Assembly: GCA_963664585.2 (NCBI GenBank)
Contig: CAXXEO010000014.1
Coordinates: 413,748 to 477,747, forward strand
DNA length: 64,000 bases
Direction: 5' to 3'
Source: G963664585 sp963664585
GTDB taxonomy: Bacteria; Bacillota; Clostridia; Oscillospirales; Ruminococcaceae
The notes beneath the pieces are model-generated. The model was not told the origin of the DNA. It searched no databases and worked only from the letters and a program-made list of their open reading frames with translations. Made by a program: the position numbers and the translations under genes. Positions 1 to 8,950 of this stretch are shown here, one piece after another; position 1 is the first letter of the stretch, and every line of letters begins with the position of its first letter.

Positions 1-1
1 G

Positions 2-562
2 AAGATCAGGCAATATACAACCGAGGATACCGTCATTGCCACGGATGTTGGCCAGCACCAGATGTGGGTGGCACAGTATTACTCGTTTTCCAAGCCACGC
101 ACTTTTCTTACCTCGGGCGGGCTCGGCACCATGGGTTTTGGGATGGGGGCCGCGATTGGCGCTACTTTCGGAACCGGGAAACAAAAAACGGTACTGATTA
201 CAGGGGACGGCAGCTTCCATATGAATCTAAACGAGCTGGCCACGGCCGTTTCACAGGACCTGCCTCTGGTGGTTGTCATCATGAACAACAGCGTATTGGG
301 TATGGTACGGCAATGGCAGACAATGTTTTTTGATAAGCGTTATGCTTATACAACGTTGGAACGAAAAACCGATTACAAGATGCTTGCCGAAGCTTTCGGT
401 GCTAAGGGCTTTGTCCTGTCAGAGGCCGGGGAAGCGGATCGGGTTTTCGATAAGGCGTTTGCGGCAGAGGGCGTTGTCGTGATCGACTGTCGTATTGACA
501 GGGACGAAATGGTGCTTCCGATGATCCCGCCGGGAGGCTCGATAAACGACATCATATTTTAA
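2..562 (+). CDS. ilvB: Acetolactate synthase large subunit, C-terminal part
   Basis: This is the end of the catalytic subunit of acetolactate synthase, which condenses two pyruvates (or pyruvate and 2-oxobutyrate) with ThDP and FAD as the first shared step of valine, leucine and isoleucine synthesis. The reading frame is open from base 2, so the 5' part lies outside the window. Visible is the ThDP/Mg segment beginning GDGSFHMN and ending at the paired Asn of VVIMNN, followed by the usual C-terminal VLPMIPPGGS. About 186 residues of an expected ~550-570 are present. ilvN follows 126 bp downstream, as expected for the subunit pair. Any leader or T-box would be upstream and cannot be seen. Confidence 0.95.
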   Translation, partial: KIRQYTTEDTVIATDVGQHQMWVAQYYSFSKPRTFLTSGGLGTMGFGMGAAIGATFGTGKQKTVLITGDGSFHMNLNELATAVSQDLPLVVVIMNNSVLGMVRQWQTMFFDKRYAYTTLERKTDYKMLAEAFGAKGFVLSEAGEADRVFDKAFAAEGVVVIDCRIDRDEMVLPMIPPGGSINDIIF

Positions 563-688
563 ACCGTTCTAAACTTAGCGCGCGCAGTCGGCGGGTCAGA
601 GTCACAAAGCAACAAAAATTTGTACTCTGTCATTCCAGCCGCTGGTGGGAATTACACAAAGAAAACCCAGAGAAAGGGGAGAAAAAAG

Positions 689-1237
689 ATGGGTTTGGAA
701 CCGTTTATCCTTGGTGTTCTGGTTGACAATCACTTTGGTGTTCTGACAAGAGTGGCAGGCTTGTTTGCCCGCAGGGGCTTCAATATCGACTCGCTGACAG
801 TCGGCGAAACTGAAAATCCTCTTATCTCCAGAATGACCATTTCTGTAAGGGGTGATGATTATATCAAGGGACAGATCGTCAAGCAGCTTGCGAAGCTCCA
901 CGAAGTCAAAGAAATCCAGATTTTGTCCAATGACCAGACAGTGTCAAGGGAGTTGATGCTTGTCAAGGTCTGTGCTGAGAAGGAAAAGCACGCCGAAATC
1001 ATGGAGGCAGTGAATGTTTACCGTGCAAAGGTCGTTGATTTGTCCGCGCATGCGATTACGATTGAGATTACTGGTGAAAGCACCAAACTGAACGCATTTG
1101 TGGATTATCTGCGGTCCTTTGGTATCGTGGAACTTTGCAGAACGGGTATCACAGCAATCAGCAGGGGCAGCGTGAGGCTGTCCGAAAAACAAACCACACA
1201 AAATAAAAATGATAAGGGAGAAATGGAAAATGGCTAA
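689..1237 (+). CDS. ilvN: Acetolactate synthase small (regulatory) subunit
   Basis: This is the regulatory subunit that binds the IlvB dimer and gives valine feedback control. The N-terminal ACT domain is plain (FILGVLVDNHFGVLTRVAG, then GFNIDSL at residues ~30-36), followed by the second ALS_ss domain. I chose ATG 689 because the ACT domain begins right after it and AGAAAGGGGAG lies just upstream; the frame is open further 5' but has no homology there. The protein is 182 residues, slightly longer than the usual ~160-170 because of a polar tail. Its stop overlaps the ilvC start by 8 bp, which indicates translational coupling. Confidence 0.95.
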   Translation: MGLEPFILGVLVDNHFGVLTRVAGLFARRGFNIDSLTVGETENPLISRMTISVRGDDYIKGQIVKQLAKLHEVKEIQILSNDQTVSRELMLVKVCAEKEKHAEIMEAVNVYRAKVVDLSAHAITIEITGESTKLNAFVDYLRSFGIVELCRTGITAISRGSVRLSEKQTTQNKNDKGEMENG

Positions 1238-2222
1238 GCTTTACTATGAAAAGGACTGCAACTTAAATGTTCTGGGAGGAAAGACGGTGGCGGTCATCGG
1301 CTATGGCAGCCAGGGCCACGCACATGCGCTAAACCTTCACGAAAGCGGTGTCAAAGTGGTGGTGGGCCTATATGAAGGCTCAAAGTCCTTGGAGAAGGCC
1401 AGACAAGCGGGACTGACGGCGATGAACACTGCGGATGCCGTCAAAGTGGCCGATATCGTAATGATTCTGGTCAATGATGAGAAGCAGGCATCTCTCTACA
1501 AAAATGATATCGCACCCTATCTCAAACCCGGCATGACTCTTGCATTTGCCCACGGATTCAATATACACTATGGACAGATTGCACCGCCGGAGAACATAGA
1601 CGTTATCATGGTTGCACCGAAGGGCCCCGGCCATACAGTGAGAAGCCAATATCAAGAGGGGCGCGGCGTTCCCTGTCTGATCGCGGTTGAGCAGGACGCC
1701 TCTGGAAAGGCCAAAGAGACGGCGCTTGCCTACGCCCTCGGTATCGGCGGAGCCAGAGCGGGCGTGCTGGAGACTACCTTTAAGGAAGAAACTGAAACCG
1801 ACCTGTTCGGAGAGCAGGCTGTCCTCTGCGGTGGTGTATCTGCCCTGATGAAAGCAGGCTTTGAAACACTGGTGGAGGCGGGCTATCAGCCGGAAAGTGC
1901 TTATTTTGAGTGCCTGCACGAAATGAAACTGATCATCGATCTGGTAGTACAGGGCGGTCTATCCTATATGCGATATTCGATCAGCGACACCGCCGAATAC
2001 GGCGATTATGAAGTTGGCGGCAGGATCATCACAGACGAGACCAAGAAGGAAATGAAAAAGGTTTTGCATGAGATCCAGGATGGAACCTTTGCCCGCAACT
2101 GGATTTTGGAAAACCAGGCAAATCGCCCCCATTTCAACGCATGCCGCCGCATGGAGGCCGAACATCAGGTGGAAAAGGTCGGCAAGGAGCTGCGTGAGAA
2201 AATGAGCTGGCAGAAAAAGTGA
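1230..2222 (+). CDS. ilvC: Ketol-acid reductoisomerase (class I)
   Basis: The enzyme isomerises and reduces acetolactate or acetohydroxybutyrate to the 2,3-dihydroxy acid with NAD(P)H and Mg. The Rossmann motif GYGSQGHAHALN starts at residue 24, and the C-terminal knotted domain carries ETDLFGEQAVLCGG with its metal-binding acidic residues. At 330 residues it is a standard short (class I) enzyme. ATG 1230 is preferred over the in-frame ATG at 1209: MAKLYYEKDCN is the family N-terminus and AAGGGAG precedes it at the right distance. It overlaps ilvN and is followed after 10 bp by ilvD, so it sits in one operon. Confidence 0.97.
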   Translation: MAKLYYEKDCNLNVLGGKTVAVIGYGSQGHAHALNLHESGVKVVVGLYEGSKSLEKARQAGLTAMNTADAVKVADIVMILVNDEKQASLYKNDIAPYLKPGMTLAFAHGFNIHYGQIAPPENIDVIMVAPKGPGHTVRSQYQEGRGVPCLIAVEQDASGKAKETALAYALGIGGARAGVLETTFKEETETDLFGEQAVLCGGVSALMKAGFETLVEAGYQPESAYFECLHEMKLIIDLVVQGGLSYMRYSISDTAEYGDYEVGGRIITDETKKEMKKVLHEIQDGTFARNWILENQANRPHFNACRRMEAEHQVEKVGKELREKMSWQKK

Positions 2223-2232
2223 GGTTAGTGTA

Positions 2233-3891
2233 ATGCAAAGCGATGCGGTAAAAAAAGGTGCCGAAAGGGCGCCGCACAGGTCGCTCTTAAAGGCCATGGG
2301 ATACACCTCAGAACAAATTGAAAAGCCGATCATCGGCATTGTCAATTCCTTTAATGAAGTGATCCCCGGGCATATCCATTTAAACCAAATCGCACGGGCA
2401 GCCAAGGACGGTGTGCTGTCGGCGGGCGCAACCCCCATGGAGTTCAACGTAATTGGGGTATGCGACGGTATTGCTATGGGACATCAGGGCATGAAGTATT
2501 CTCTGGCCTCACGTGAGCTGATCGCTGACAGTATCGAATGTGTAGTTCGAGCCCATCGGTTTGACGGATTGGTGTTCATCCCCAACTGCGACAAGATCGT
2601 GCCGGGTATGCTGATGGCGGCGGCAAGGCTGAATCTGCCCTCAATCTTCATATCGGGCGGGCCGATGCTTTCTCTCCCCGGCGACGACGGAAAGCCACTG
2701 GATCTCAACAGCGTTTTCGAGGCGGTTGGCGCTTATAAGGCGGGCAAATTAAGTGATGAGGCGCTTTCTTATGTAGAGGACAACGCCTGTCCGGGCTGCG
2801 GCTCATGCTCGGGGATGTTTACCGCCAACTCGATGAACTGCCTGTGCGAGGCGATTGGTATGGCGCTTCCAGGCAACGGCACTATCCCTGCTGTCTATGC
2901 CAAACGGCTTCGGCTTGCTAAAAATGTAGGAGAGCAAATCGTTACACTGGTCAAAAAGGATCTGAAAGCCCTAGACATCCTGACGGCTGACGCTTTTGAT
3001 AATGCTTTGACGGTGGATATGGCGCTTGGTTGCTCAACTAATTCCGTTTTGCATTTAGCCGCCATCGCCCATGAAGCGGGTGTTTCCTTCAATCTAAAGC
3101 GCGTGAATGAAATCAGCGCCAGAACCCCGAATCTGTGCCGCCTTGCCCCGGCGGGCGGGCACCATGTACAGGATCTGGATGCGGCAGGCGGTGTTTTCGC
3201 CATCATGAATGAGCTAAAGAAGAAAAATCTACTACAAGAAAACTGCTTGACCGTATCGGACAAAACGGTGGGCGAGCTTGCCAGTGGCTTCCCGGTGAAA
3301 AATCCGGAAGTGATCCGTCCCGTGACAGAGCCGTATTCCAAGACCGGCGGACTGGCGGTGCTTTTTGGCTCGCTGGCTCCGGATGGTGCAGTGGTCAAGC
3401 GAAGCGCGGTGGCCGCTGAAATGCTAACGCATACAGGTCCGGCACGCGTGTTTGACAGTGAGGAAGAGGCAATTGACGCGATTTACGCGGGCAAAATCAC
3501 CGCCGGGGATGTTGTGGTAATTCGCTATGAGGGCCCCTCAGGCGGCCCCGGCATGCGAGAGATGCTTTCGCCCACCTCGGCGATCGCAGGCATGGGTCTG
3601 GATAAGCAGGTGGCACTGATCACCGACGGGCGATTCTCCGGTGCGACCCGCGGTGCTTGTATCGGGCATGTTTCCCCTGAGGCATCTAAAGGCGGAGCAA
3701 TTGCGTATTGCCGTGACGGCGACCCAATTGCGATTGACATACCGGCTTTCAGTATTACTCTAAAAGTTGAGCCGAAAGAGATGCAACGACGCAAGGGCGA
3801 GATGCCGCTCAAAGAAAATAATAATCTGACAGGTTACTTAAAACGATACGCGAAAAGCGTATCATCAGCGGATAAAGGAGCGGTTGTATGA
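2233..3891 (+). CDS. ilvD: Dihydroxy-acid dehydratase
   Basis: The enzyme dehydrates 2,3-dihydroxyisovalerate and its methylvalerate homologue to the 2-oxo acids, using an oxygen-sensitive Fe-S cluster. The cluster cysteines are visible in NCDKIVPGM and in DNACPGCGSCSGMFTANSMN. The C-terminal half has the expected GPSGGPGMREML and TDGRFSGATRG blocks. Its length of 552 residues is typical. GAGGTTAG lies just before the start. The stop overlaps the leuA start (ATGA), so the two genes are coupled. Confidence 0.97.
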   Translation: MQSDAVKKGAERAPHRSLLKAMGYTSEQIEKPIIGIVNSFNEVIPGHIHLNQIARAAKDGVLSAGATPMEFNVIGVCDGIAMGHQGMKYSLASRELIADSIECVVRAHRFDGLVFIPNCDKIVPGMLMAAARLNLPSIFISGGPMLSLPGDDGKPLDLNSVFEAVGAYKAGKLSDEALSYVEDNACPGCGSCSGMFTANSMNCLCEAIGMALPGNGTIPAVYAKRLRLAKNVGEQIVTLVKKDLKALDILTADAFDNALTVDMALGCSTNSVLHLAAIAHEAGVSFNLKRVNEISARTPNLCRLAPAGGHHVQDLDAAGGVFAIMNELKKKNLLQENCLTVSDKTVGELASGFPVKNPEVIRPVTEPYSKTGGLAVLFGSLAPDGAVVKRSAVAAEMLTHTGPARVFDSEEEAIDAIYAGKITAGDVVVIRYEGPSGGPGMREMLSPTSAIAGMGLDKQVALITDGRFSGATRGACIGHVSPEASKGGAIAYCRDGDPIAIDIPAFSITLKVEPKEMQRRKGEMPLKENNNLTGYLKRYAKSVSSADKGAVV

Positions 3892-5399
3892 ACAAGACGG
3901 TGAAGATATTCGATACCACGCTGCGCGATGGCGAACAGGCACCGGGCTGCAGTATGAACCTTAGCGAAAAGATTGAAATCGCCCGTCAGCTTGAAAGGCT
4001 AAAGGTGGATGTCATTGAAGCGGGGTTCGCAATCTCTTCTCCGGGAGACTTTGAATCTGTTCAGGCCGTCGCCGGAGCAGTTAAAAACTGTACGGTGGCC
4101 TCACTGGCCAGAGCTCTTCAAAAGGACATCGACGCGGCCTATGAGGCGGTTAAAAATGCGGCGTCTCCAAGAATTCACACCTTTCTGGCCACCTCACCGA
4201 TTCATATGCAGTATAAACTGAATAAATCGCCCGAGCAGGTGCTCGAGCAGGCAGAAGCAATGGTAAAGTACGCCAAAAAGCTGTGTTCTGATGTGGAGTT
4301 TTCCGCTGAGGATGCGATGCGAAGCGACCCCGGCTTTTTGGCCAAGGTTGTCTCTGCCGTGATTCGCGCCGGGGCCACAACGGTCAACATCCCCGATACA
4401 GTAGGTATTGCCACACCGGATGAGATGTTTGAAATGATCACCTACCTTAAAAACCACGTGGCGGAAATCGACAGGGCTGTGATTTCGGTACACTGCCATA
4501 ACGACTTGGGCATGGCCGTGGCCAACTCACTTGCCGCCGTTCGCGCGGGTGCCGGTCAGGTGGAATGCACCATCAACGGAATTGGCGAGCGTGCCGGAAA
4601 TGCGGCGCTGGAAGAGATTGTGATGGCACTCAAAACAAGGCGTGCTTGGTTTGATGCAGATTGTGGGATCGACAGTGCACAGATTTACAGGACCAGTCGC
4701 TTGATCTACAACATCATTGGCATACCCGCGCCGATTAACAAGCCCATTGTAGGCGCCAACGCCTTTTCTCACGAGGCTGGTATCCACCAGCATGGCGTCA
4801 TGGCCGAGCGCAGCACCTATGAGATCATGACACCCGAGTCAATCGGGCTGAGTAAAAATTCCATGGTACTCGGCAAGCATTCAGGCAAACACGCATTTGA
4901 GACACGCCTGACCGAGCTTGGGTATTTCCTTAGCGATAATCAGGTGAACGAGTATTTTGAGCAGTTCAAACTATTGTGCGATAAGAAAAAAGTCGTGTCA
5001 GACAGGGATCTCGAGGCGATTATCAGCCATACTCTGTCCACCAAGCAAGGGGCCTATGTGCTTGAACGGTTTGATGTCCATTCCGGCAATTTTGCGACCG
5101 CTACCTGTGTTATCAAGCTCAAATGCGGCGATAAGATTATTGAAGAGGTCGCGCTAGGTGACGGTCCGGTGGACGCGGCTTATAACGCCATTGACAAGGC
5201 TGTTGGCTTTAACGGGCATGTGTTGGAAGACTATGCGATCCATTCAACCTCCGAAGGCAAGGATGCGCTGGGCGAAGTCATGATTAAGCTCAAGCATAAC
5301 GACCGGATTATCACGGGCAGAGGACTGTCTACCGATATTATCGAGTCCAGTATTTTGGCCTATCTTAACGGGATCAATAAAATTCTTGAAGTGGGGTGA
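3888..5399 (+). CDS. leuA: 2-Isopropylmalate synthase
   Basis: The enzyme condenses 2-oxoisovalerate with acetyl-CoA, the committed step of leucine synthesis. The HMGL-type TIM barrel begins with FDTTLRDGEQAPGCSM (catalytic Arg and metal Asp), and the metal-binding HCHNDLGMAVANS lies near residue 203. The C-terminal ~130 residues are the LeuA dimer/allosteric domain that senses leucine. At 503 residues it is a full-length LeuA type 1. The start overlaps the ilvD stop by 4 bp, and GGAG precedes it. It is a clear paralogue of the next gene. Confidence 0.95.
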   Translation: MNKTVKIFDTTLRDGEQAPGCSMNLSEKIEIARQLERLKVDVIEAGFAISSPGDFESVQAVAGAVKNCTVASLARALQKDIDAAYEAVKNAASPRIHTFLATSPIHMQYKLNKSPEQVLEQAEAMVKYAKKLCSDVEFSAEDAMRSDPGFLAKVVSAVIRAGATTVNIPDTVGIATPDEMFEMITYLKNHVAEIDRAVISVHCHNDLGMAVANSLAAVRAGAGQVECTINGIGERAGNAALEEIVMALKTRRAWFDADCGIDSAQIYRTSRLIYNIIGIPAPINKPIVGANAFSHEAGIHQHGVMAERSTYEIMTPESIGLSKNSMVLGKHSGKHAFETRLTELGYFLSDNQVNEYFEQFKLLCDKKKVVSDRDLEAIISHTLSTKQGAYVLERFDVHSGNFATATCVIKLKCGDKIIEEVALGDGPVDAAYNAIDKAVGFNGHVLEDYAIHSTSEGKDALGEVMIKLKHNDRIITGRGLSTDIIESSILAYLNGINKILEVG

Positions 5400-5403
5400 C
5401 CTC

Positions 5404-6981
5404 ATGAAAAAAATCGAAATATTCGATTCTACCCTGCGCGATGGAGCGCAGAGCGAGGGAATCTCATTTTCTGTACAGGATAAGCTTCGGATCACCACAG
5501 CACTTGATGCTTTCGGCGTCGACTATATCGAGGCGGGCAACCCCGGGTCAAACCCCAAGGACATCGAGTTTTTTGAAAGGGTTGGCACGCTGGGGCTCGA
5601 GCACGCTAAACTGTGCGCTTTCGGCAGCACCCGCAGAAAAAACCTTTCCGCCATGGAGGACGAAAACGTTCGATCTCTGCTAAAAGCCAATACGCCGGCG
5701 GTTGCCATATTCGGAAAATCATGGATGCTTCACGTGACACATATTCTGAAGGCTACGCCTGAAGAAAATCTTGGGATGATTTCGGATACGATTCTTTTTT
5801 TTAAGGAGCATGGTAAAGAGGTCATTTTTGACGCAGAGCATTTTTTCGATGGGTTTAAGGAAGATAGCGACTATGCCTTTGCGGTACTCAAATCCGCTGT
5901 CACTGCCGGTGCCGATGTGCTTTGCCTTTGCGATACCAACGGGGGGACAACGCCCATGGACATCTACCGGATCACCAGAAACGTGACGGGGCGCTTTCCA
6001 CATTTGCGTGTCGGGATCCATTGCCATGATGATACCGGCTGCGCAGTTGCAAACTCCATGATGGCTGTCGATGCGGGGGCATGTCATGTGCAGGGTACCT
6101 TTATCGGCTATGGTGAGCGGTGCGGGAATACCGACTTAAGTGTATTGATCCCCGACCTCCAACTTAAAAACGAATACGACTGTGTGGGCGAAAATCTTGA
6201 TGGGCTGCTTTCTACAGCGGTACGAATCGCAGAAATTTCAAATGTAACCATCCCCGGCAATAAACCCTTCACCGGCAAAAGTGCATTTGCTCACAAAGGT
6301 GGCATGCACATCGATGGCGTCAGCAAATTGTCAAGAACCTTTGAACATATAAAACCGGAAAGCGTGGGCAACCAGCGCAGGTTTTTGATGTCCGAGGTGT
6401 CCGGGCGGACGACCGTGTTGGAAAAGGCGAAAAGCTTCTTGCCATCGCTTACAAAGGACTCGCCGGAAACCGCATTGATTGTTGAGCGCCTCAAAGAGCT
6501 TGAACATCAGGGCTACCAGTTCGAGGCAGCGGACGCGAGTTTTGAGCTTCTTGTCAGAAAGCTTTGCGGCATACACCAACCCTATTTTACTCTTGTAATG
6601 TACAAAACAACGGGTGAGTATCCGGCGCCGGACGGCGAAATGCAATCCTCGGCGATGATACAGATCAAGGTCGACGGTCAGAACGAGATCAGTGCATCTC
6701 TCGGAAACGGGCCGGTCAACGCCCTTGACTCTGCGCTTCGGAAAGCTCTTCTGGTGTTTTTCCCCCAGCTTTGTGAAGTACGACTAACCGATTACAAGGT
6801 GCGCGTTCTCGGAACGACCAGCGCCACGGCTGCTAAGGTGAGGGTTTTGATTGAATCAACCGATGGGGAAGCCGTCTGGACCACGGTGGGTGTTTCGACT
6901 GACATTATAGAGGCAAGTTGGCTTGCGCTTGCCGATTCAATTGAATACAAGCTGATGAAGGACGAACCCAAATCAAAATAG
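5404..6981 (+). CDS. cimA: Citramalate synthase (LeuA/CimA family)
   Basis: This second member of the isopropylmalate-synthase family is 525-526 residues and matches the longer CimA branch: FDSTLRDGAQSEGISF at the N-terminus, HCHDDTGCAVANSMMAVD in the barrel, and a LeuA-type regulatory domain at the C-terminus. CimA condenses pyruvate and acetyl-CoA to (R)-citramalate, which LeuCD and LeuB then turn into 2-oxobutyrate for isoleucine. I chose ATG 5404 because GGGGTGA sits just upstream and the family N-terminus is MKKIEIFDSTLRDG; an in-frame ATG at 5386 lies inside leuA. Its place between leuA and leuCDB supports the citramalate role. Homocitrate synthase is a less likely alternative. Confidence 0.88.
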   Translation: MKKIEIFDSTLRDGAQSEGISFSVQDKLRITTALDAFGVDYIEAGNPGSNPKDIEFFERVGTLGLEHAKLCAFGSTRRKNLSAMEDENVRSLLKANTPAVAIFGKSWMLHVTHILKATPEENLGMISDTILFFKEHGKEVIFDAEHFFDGFKEDSDYAFAVLKSAVTAGADVLCLCDTNGGTTPMDIYRITRNVTGRFPHLRVGIHCHDDTGCAVANSMMAVDAGACHVQGTFIGYGERCGNTDLSVLIPDLQLKNEYDCVGENLDGLLSTAVRIAEISNVTIPGNKPFTGKSAFAHKGGMHIDGVSKLSRTFEHIKPESVGNQRRFLMSEVSGRTTVLEKAKSFLPSLTKDSPETALIVERLKELEHQGYQFEAADASFELLVRKLCGIHQPYFTLVMYKTTGEYPAPDGEMQSSAMIQIKVDGQNEISASLGNGPVNALDSALRKALLVFFPQLCEVRLTDYKVRVLGTTSATAAKVRVLIESTDGEAVWTTVGVSTDIIEASWLALADSIEYKLMKDEPKSK

Positions 6982-7098
6982 GATGTTCATCAATCTAGTT
7001 TTCTTTCCTTGCCGAAAGCAGAAAGAGAACCGTGCAAGAGGTATGCTGGCTTGAACTGGCCGATTCAAAAGAAAAAAAGCTGACGAAAATGGTAATGA

Positions 7099-7136
7099 AT
7101 GTATCTTTCACCCGTCGCAGGCGGGGACAGATACAT
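7099..7136. repeat. Imperfect palindromic hairpin in the cimA-leuC gap
   Basis: The arms ATGTATCT and AGATACAT flank a pyrimidine/purine pair (TTCACCCG facing GGCGGGGAC) around a short GCAG loop. The layout (C-rich 5' arm, G-rich 3' arm, loop near GCNG) matches the hairpins found in many other gaps of this window. There is no T-run, and it sits inside an operon, so it is more likely a repeat or RNA-processing structure than a terminator. Confidence 0.6.
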
Positions 7137-7160
7137 CACAAAATGGAAAGGAGTACAGGT

Positions 7161-8444
7161 ATGACGGGTATGACAATGTCGCAAAAGATTTTGGCCGCCC
7201 ATTGCGGTGTCGACCGCATTGAAGCAGGCAGCCTGGTTCTCGCAAAGGTTGACACGGTTCTCGGGAATGATATCACAGCTCCGGTGGCGATCCATGAATT
7301 TAAAAAACTGGGTCGGGAAAAGGTGTTTGACCGGGACAAAATTGTGCTGGTGATGGATCACTTTACCCCAAATAAGGATATTAAGGCTGCCGAGGTATGT
7401 AAGGAGATCAGGACTTTTGCACGTGAAATGGAGATTACCCATTTCTATGATGTTGGCGATATGGGGGTTGAGCATGCGCTTCTGCCCGAAAAAGGGCTGG
7501 TGACGGCGGGAGACCTCGTGATCGGAGCCGATTCGCACACCTGTACCTACGGAGCCCTCGGAGCCTTTTCCACCGGCGTCGGCTCGACAGATATGGCCGC
7601 GGCGATGGCGACCGGCATGGCTTGGTTCAAGGTTCCTGCCGCAATCCGTTTTGTGTTGCAAAATAAACCCTCCAAATGGGTTTCGGGCAAAGATATCATT
7701 CTGCACATCATCGGCATGATCGGGGTGGACGGGGCTCTCTATAAATCTATGGAGTTTTGCGGGGACGGTCTTGCCCATCTGACGGTGAGTGACCGGCTTT
7801 GCATGGCCAATATGGCAATCGAGGCCGGGGCCAAGAACGGCATTTTCGAAGTGGATCAACAAACATTGGACTATTTGAAAGAGCATGGCGCGAAAGAGCC
7901 TGTTGTTTTCTGCGCAGATGAAAACGCAGAATATGAAAAAACCTATACCATCGACCTGTCCGCCTTGAAGCCGACTGTCGCCTTTCCACACCTGCCTGAA
8001 AACACAAAAACGGTGGACGAGTGGGGCGACGTGCCCATCGATCAGGTTGTCATCGGCTCTTGCACCAACGGAAGGCTTGAGGATCTGGTCATTGCAGCGG
8101 CTATCCTGAAGGGCCGAAAGGTTGCAAAGAATGTCCGCGTGATCATCATTCCGGCAACACAAAAAATTTATCTCGAAGCGATGGAGATGGGACTTTTCAA
8201 GATCTTTGTCGAGGCGGGTTGTGTGGTATCTACGCCGACCTGCGGTCCCTGTCTGGGGGGACATATGGGTATTTTAGCAAACGGTGAACGCGCTGTTTCC
8301 ACTACCAACCGGAATTTTGTGGGGCGCATGGGCCATACAGGCTCCGAAATCTATTTGGCGAGCCCGGCTGTCGCGGCTGCATCTGCGTTAGCAGGCAGGA
8401 TCGCCTCACCCGAAGAGTTTGAAAACGGGAGGGACAGAACATGA
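7161..8444 (+). CDS. leuC: 3-Isopropylmalate dehydratase large subunit
   Basis: This is the Fe-S subunit of isopropylmalate isomerase, which acts on isopropylmalate and, in the citramalate route, on citramalate. Cluster-binding cysteines are seen in GSCTNGR and in CGPCLGGHMG near the C-terminus. At 427 residues it is the short LeuC type common in clostridia and archaea. The longer frame from 7032 has no homology; ATG 7161 is preceded by AAAGGAG. The stop overlaps leuD by 4 bp (ATGA). Confidence 0.96.
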   Translation: MTGMTMSQKILAAHCGVDRIEAGSLVLAKVDTVLGNDITAPVAIHEFKKLGREKVFDRDKIVLVMDHFTPNKDIKAAEVCKEIRTFAREMEITHFYDVGDMGVEHALLPEKGLVTAGDLVIGADSHTCTYGALGAFSTGVGSTDMAAAMATGMAWFKVPAAIRFVLQNKPSKWVSGKDIILHIIGMIGVDGALYKSMEFCGDGLAHLTVSDRLCMANMAIEAGAKNGIFEVDQQTLDYLKEHGAKEPVVFCADENAEYEKTYTIDLSALKPTVAFPHLPENTKTVDEWGDVPIDQVVIGSCTNGRLEDLVIAAAILKGRKVAKNVRVIIIPATQKIYLEAMEMGLFKIFVEAGCVVSTPTCGPCLGGHMGILANGERAVSTTNRNFVGRMGHTGSEIYLASPAVAAASALAGRIASPEEFENGRDRT

Positions 8445-8950
8445 AGGTAAAGGGCACAGTCATCAAATACGGAGACAACATTGACACGGATGTCATCATC
8501 CCGGCACGGTATCTGAGTGAGACCGATCCCCACGAGCTGGCAAAGCACTGTATGGAGGACATTGACAAAACCTTTATTGATAGGGTCAAGCAGGGGGATG
8601 TTATAGTAGGCGGCGAAAATTTTGGCTGTGGCTCATCCCGTGAGCACGCTCCGCTGGCGATCAAAGGTTCAGGCATTTCGTGCGTAATTGCTGCAAACTT
8701 TGCACGAATTTTTTACCGTAACTCGATCAATATTGGCCTGCCGATCGTGGAATGTCCCGAGGCCGCTTCTGACATCAGTGAAGGGGATATGGTAGAGGTG
8801 GATTTTGACCGGGGGATAATCATGAATCTCACGAAAAACAAACAGTATGTGACCGCTGCCTTTCCGCCTTTCTTGCAAAGCATTATTGCCGCTGGCGGGC
8901 TGATCGCGGCCGTCGGGCAAAATATGTTGGAGGAAGCACATGAAGTATAA
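8441..8950 (+). CDS. leuD: 3-Isopropylmalate dehydratase small subunit
   Basis: The small, swivelling subunit of isopropylmalate isomerase has 169 residues. The N-terminal YGDNIDTDVIIPARYL and the substrate-loop FGCGSSREHAP are diagnostic. GGGAGGG precedes the start, which overlaps the leuC stop. The leuB start lies 11 bp inside its 3' end. Confidence 0.96.
   Translation: MKVKGTVIKYGDNIDTDVIIPARYLSETDPHELAKHCMEDIDKTFIDRVKQGDVIVGGENFGCGSSREHAPLAIKGSGISCVIAANFARIFYRNSINIGLPIVECPEAASDISEGDMVEVDFDRGIIMNLTKNKQYVTAAFPPFLQSIIAAGGLIAAVGQNMLEEAHEV

Noticed and set aside
7065..8264. 399-codon minus-strand frame opposite leuC
   Set aside because: No family resemblance and fully covered by an unambiguous leuC.
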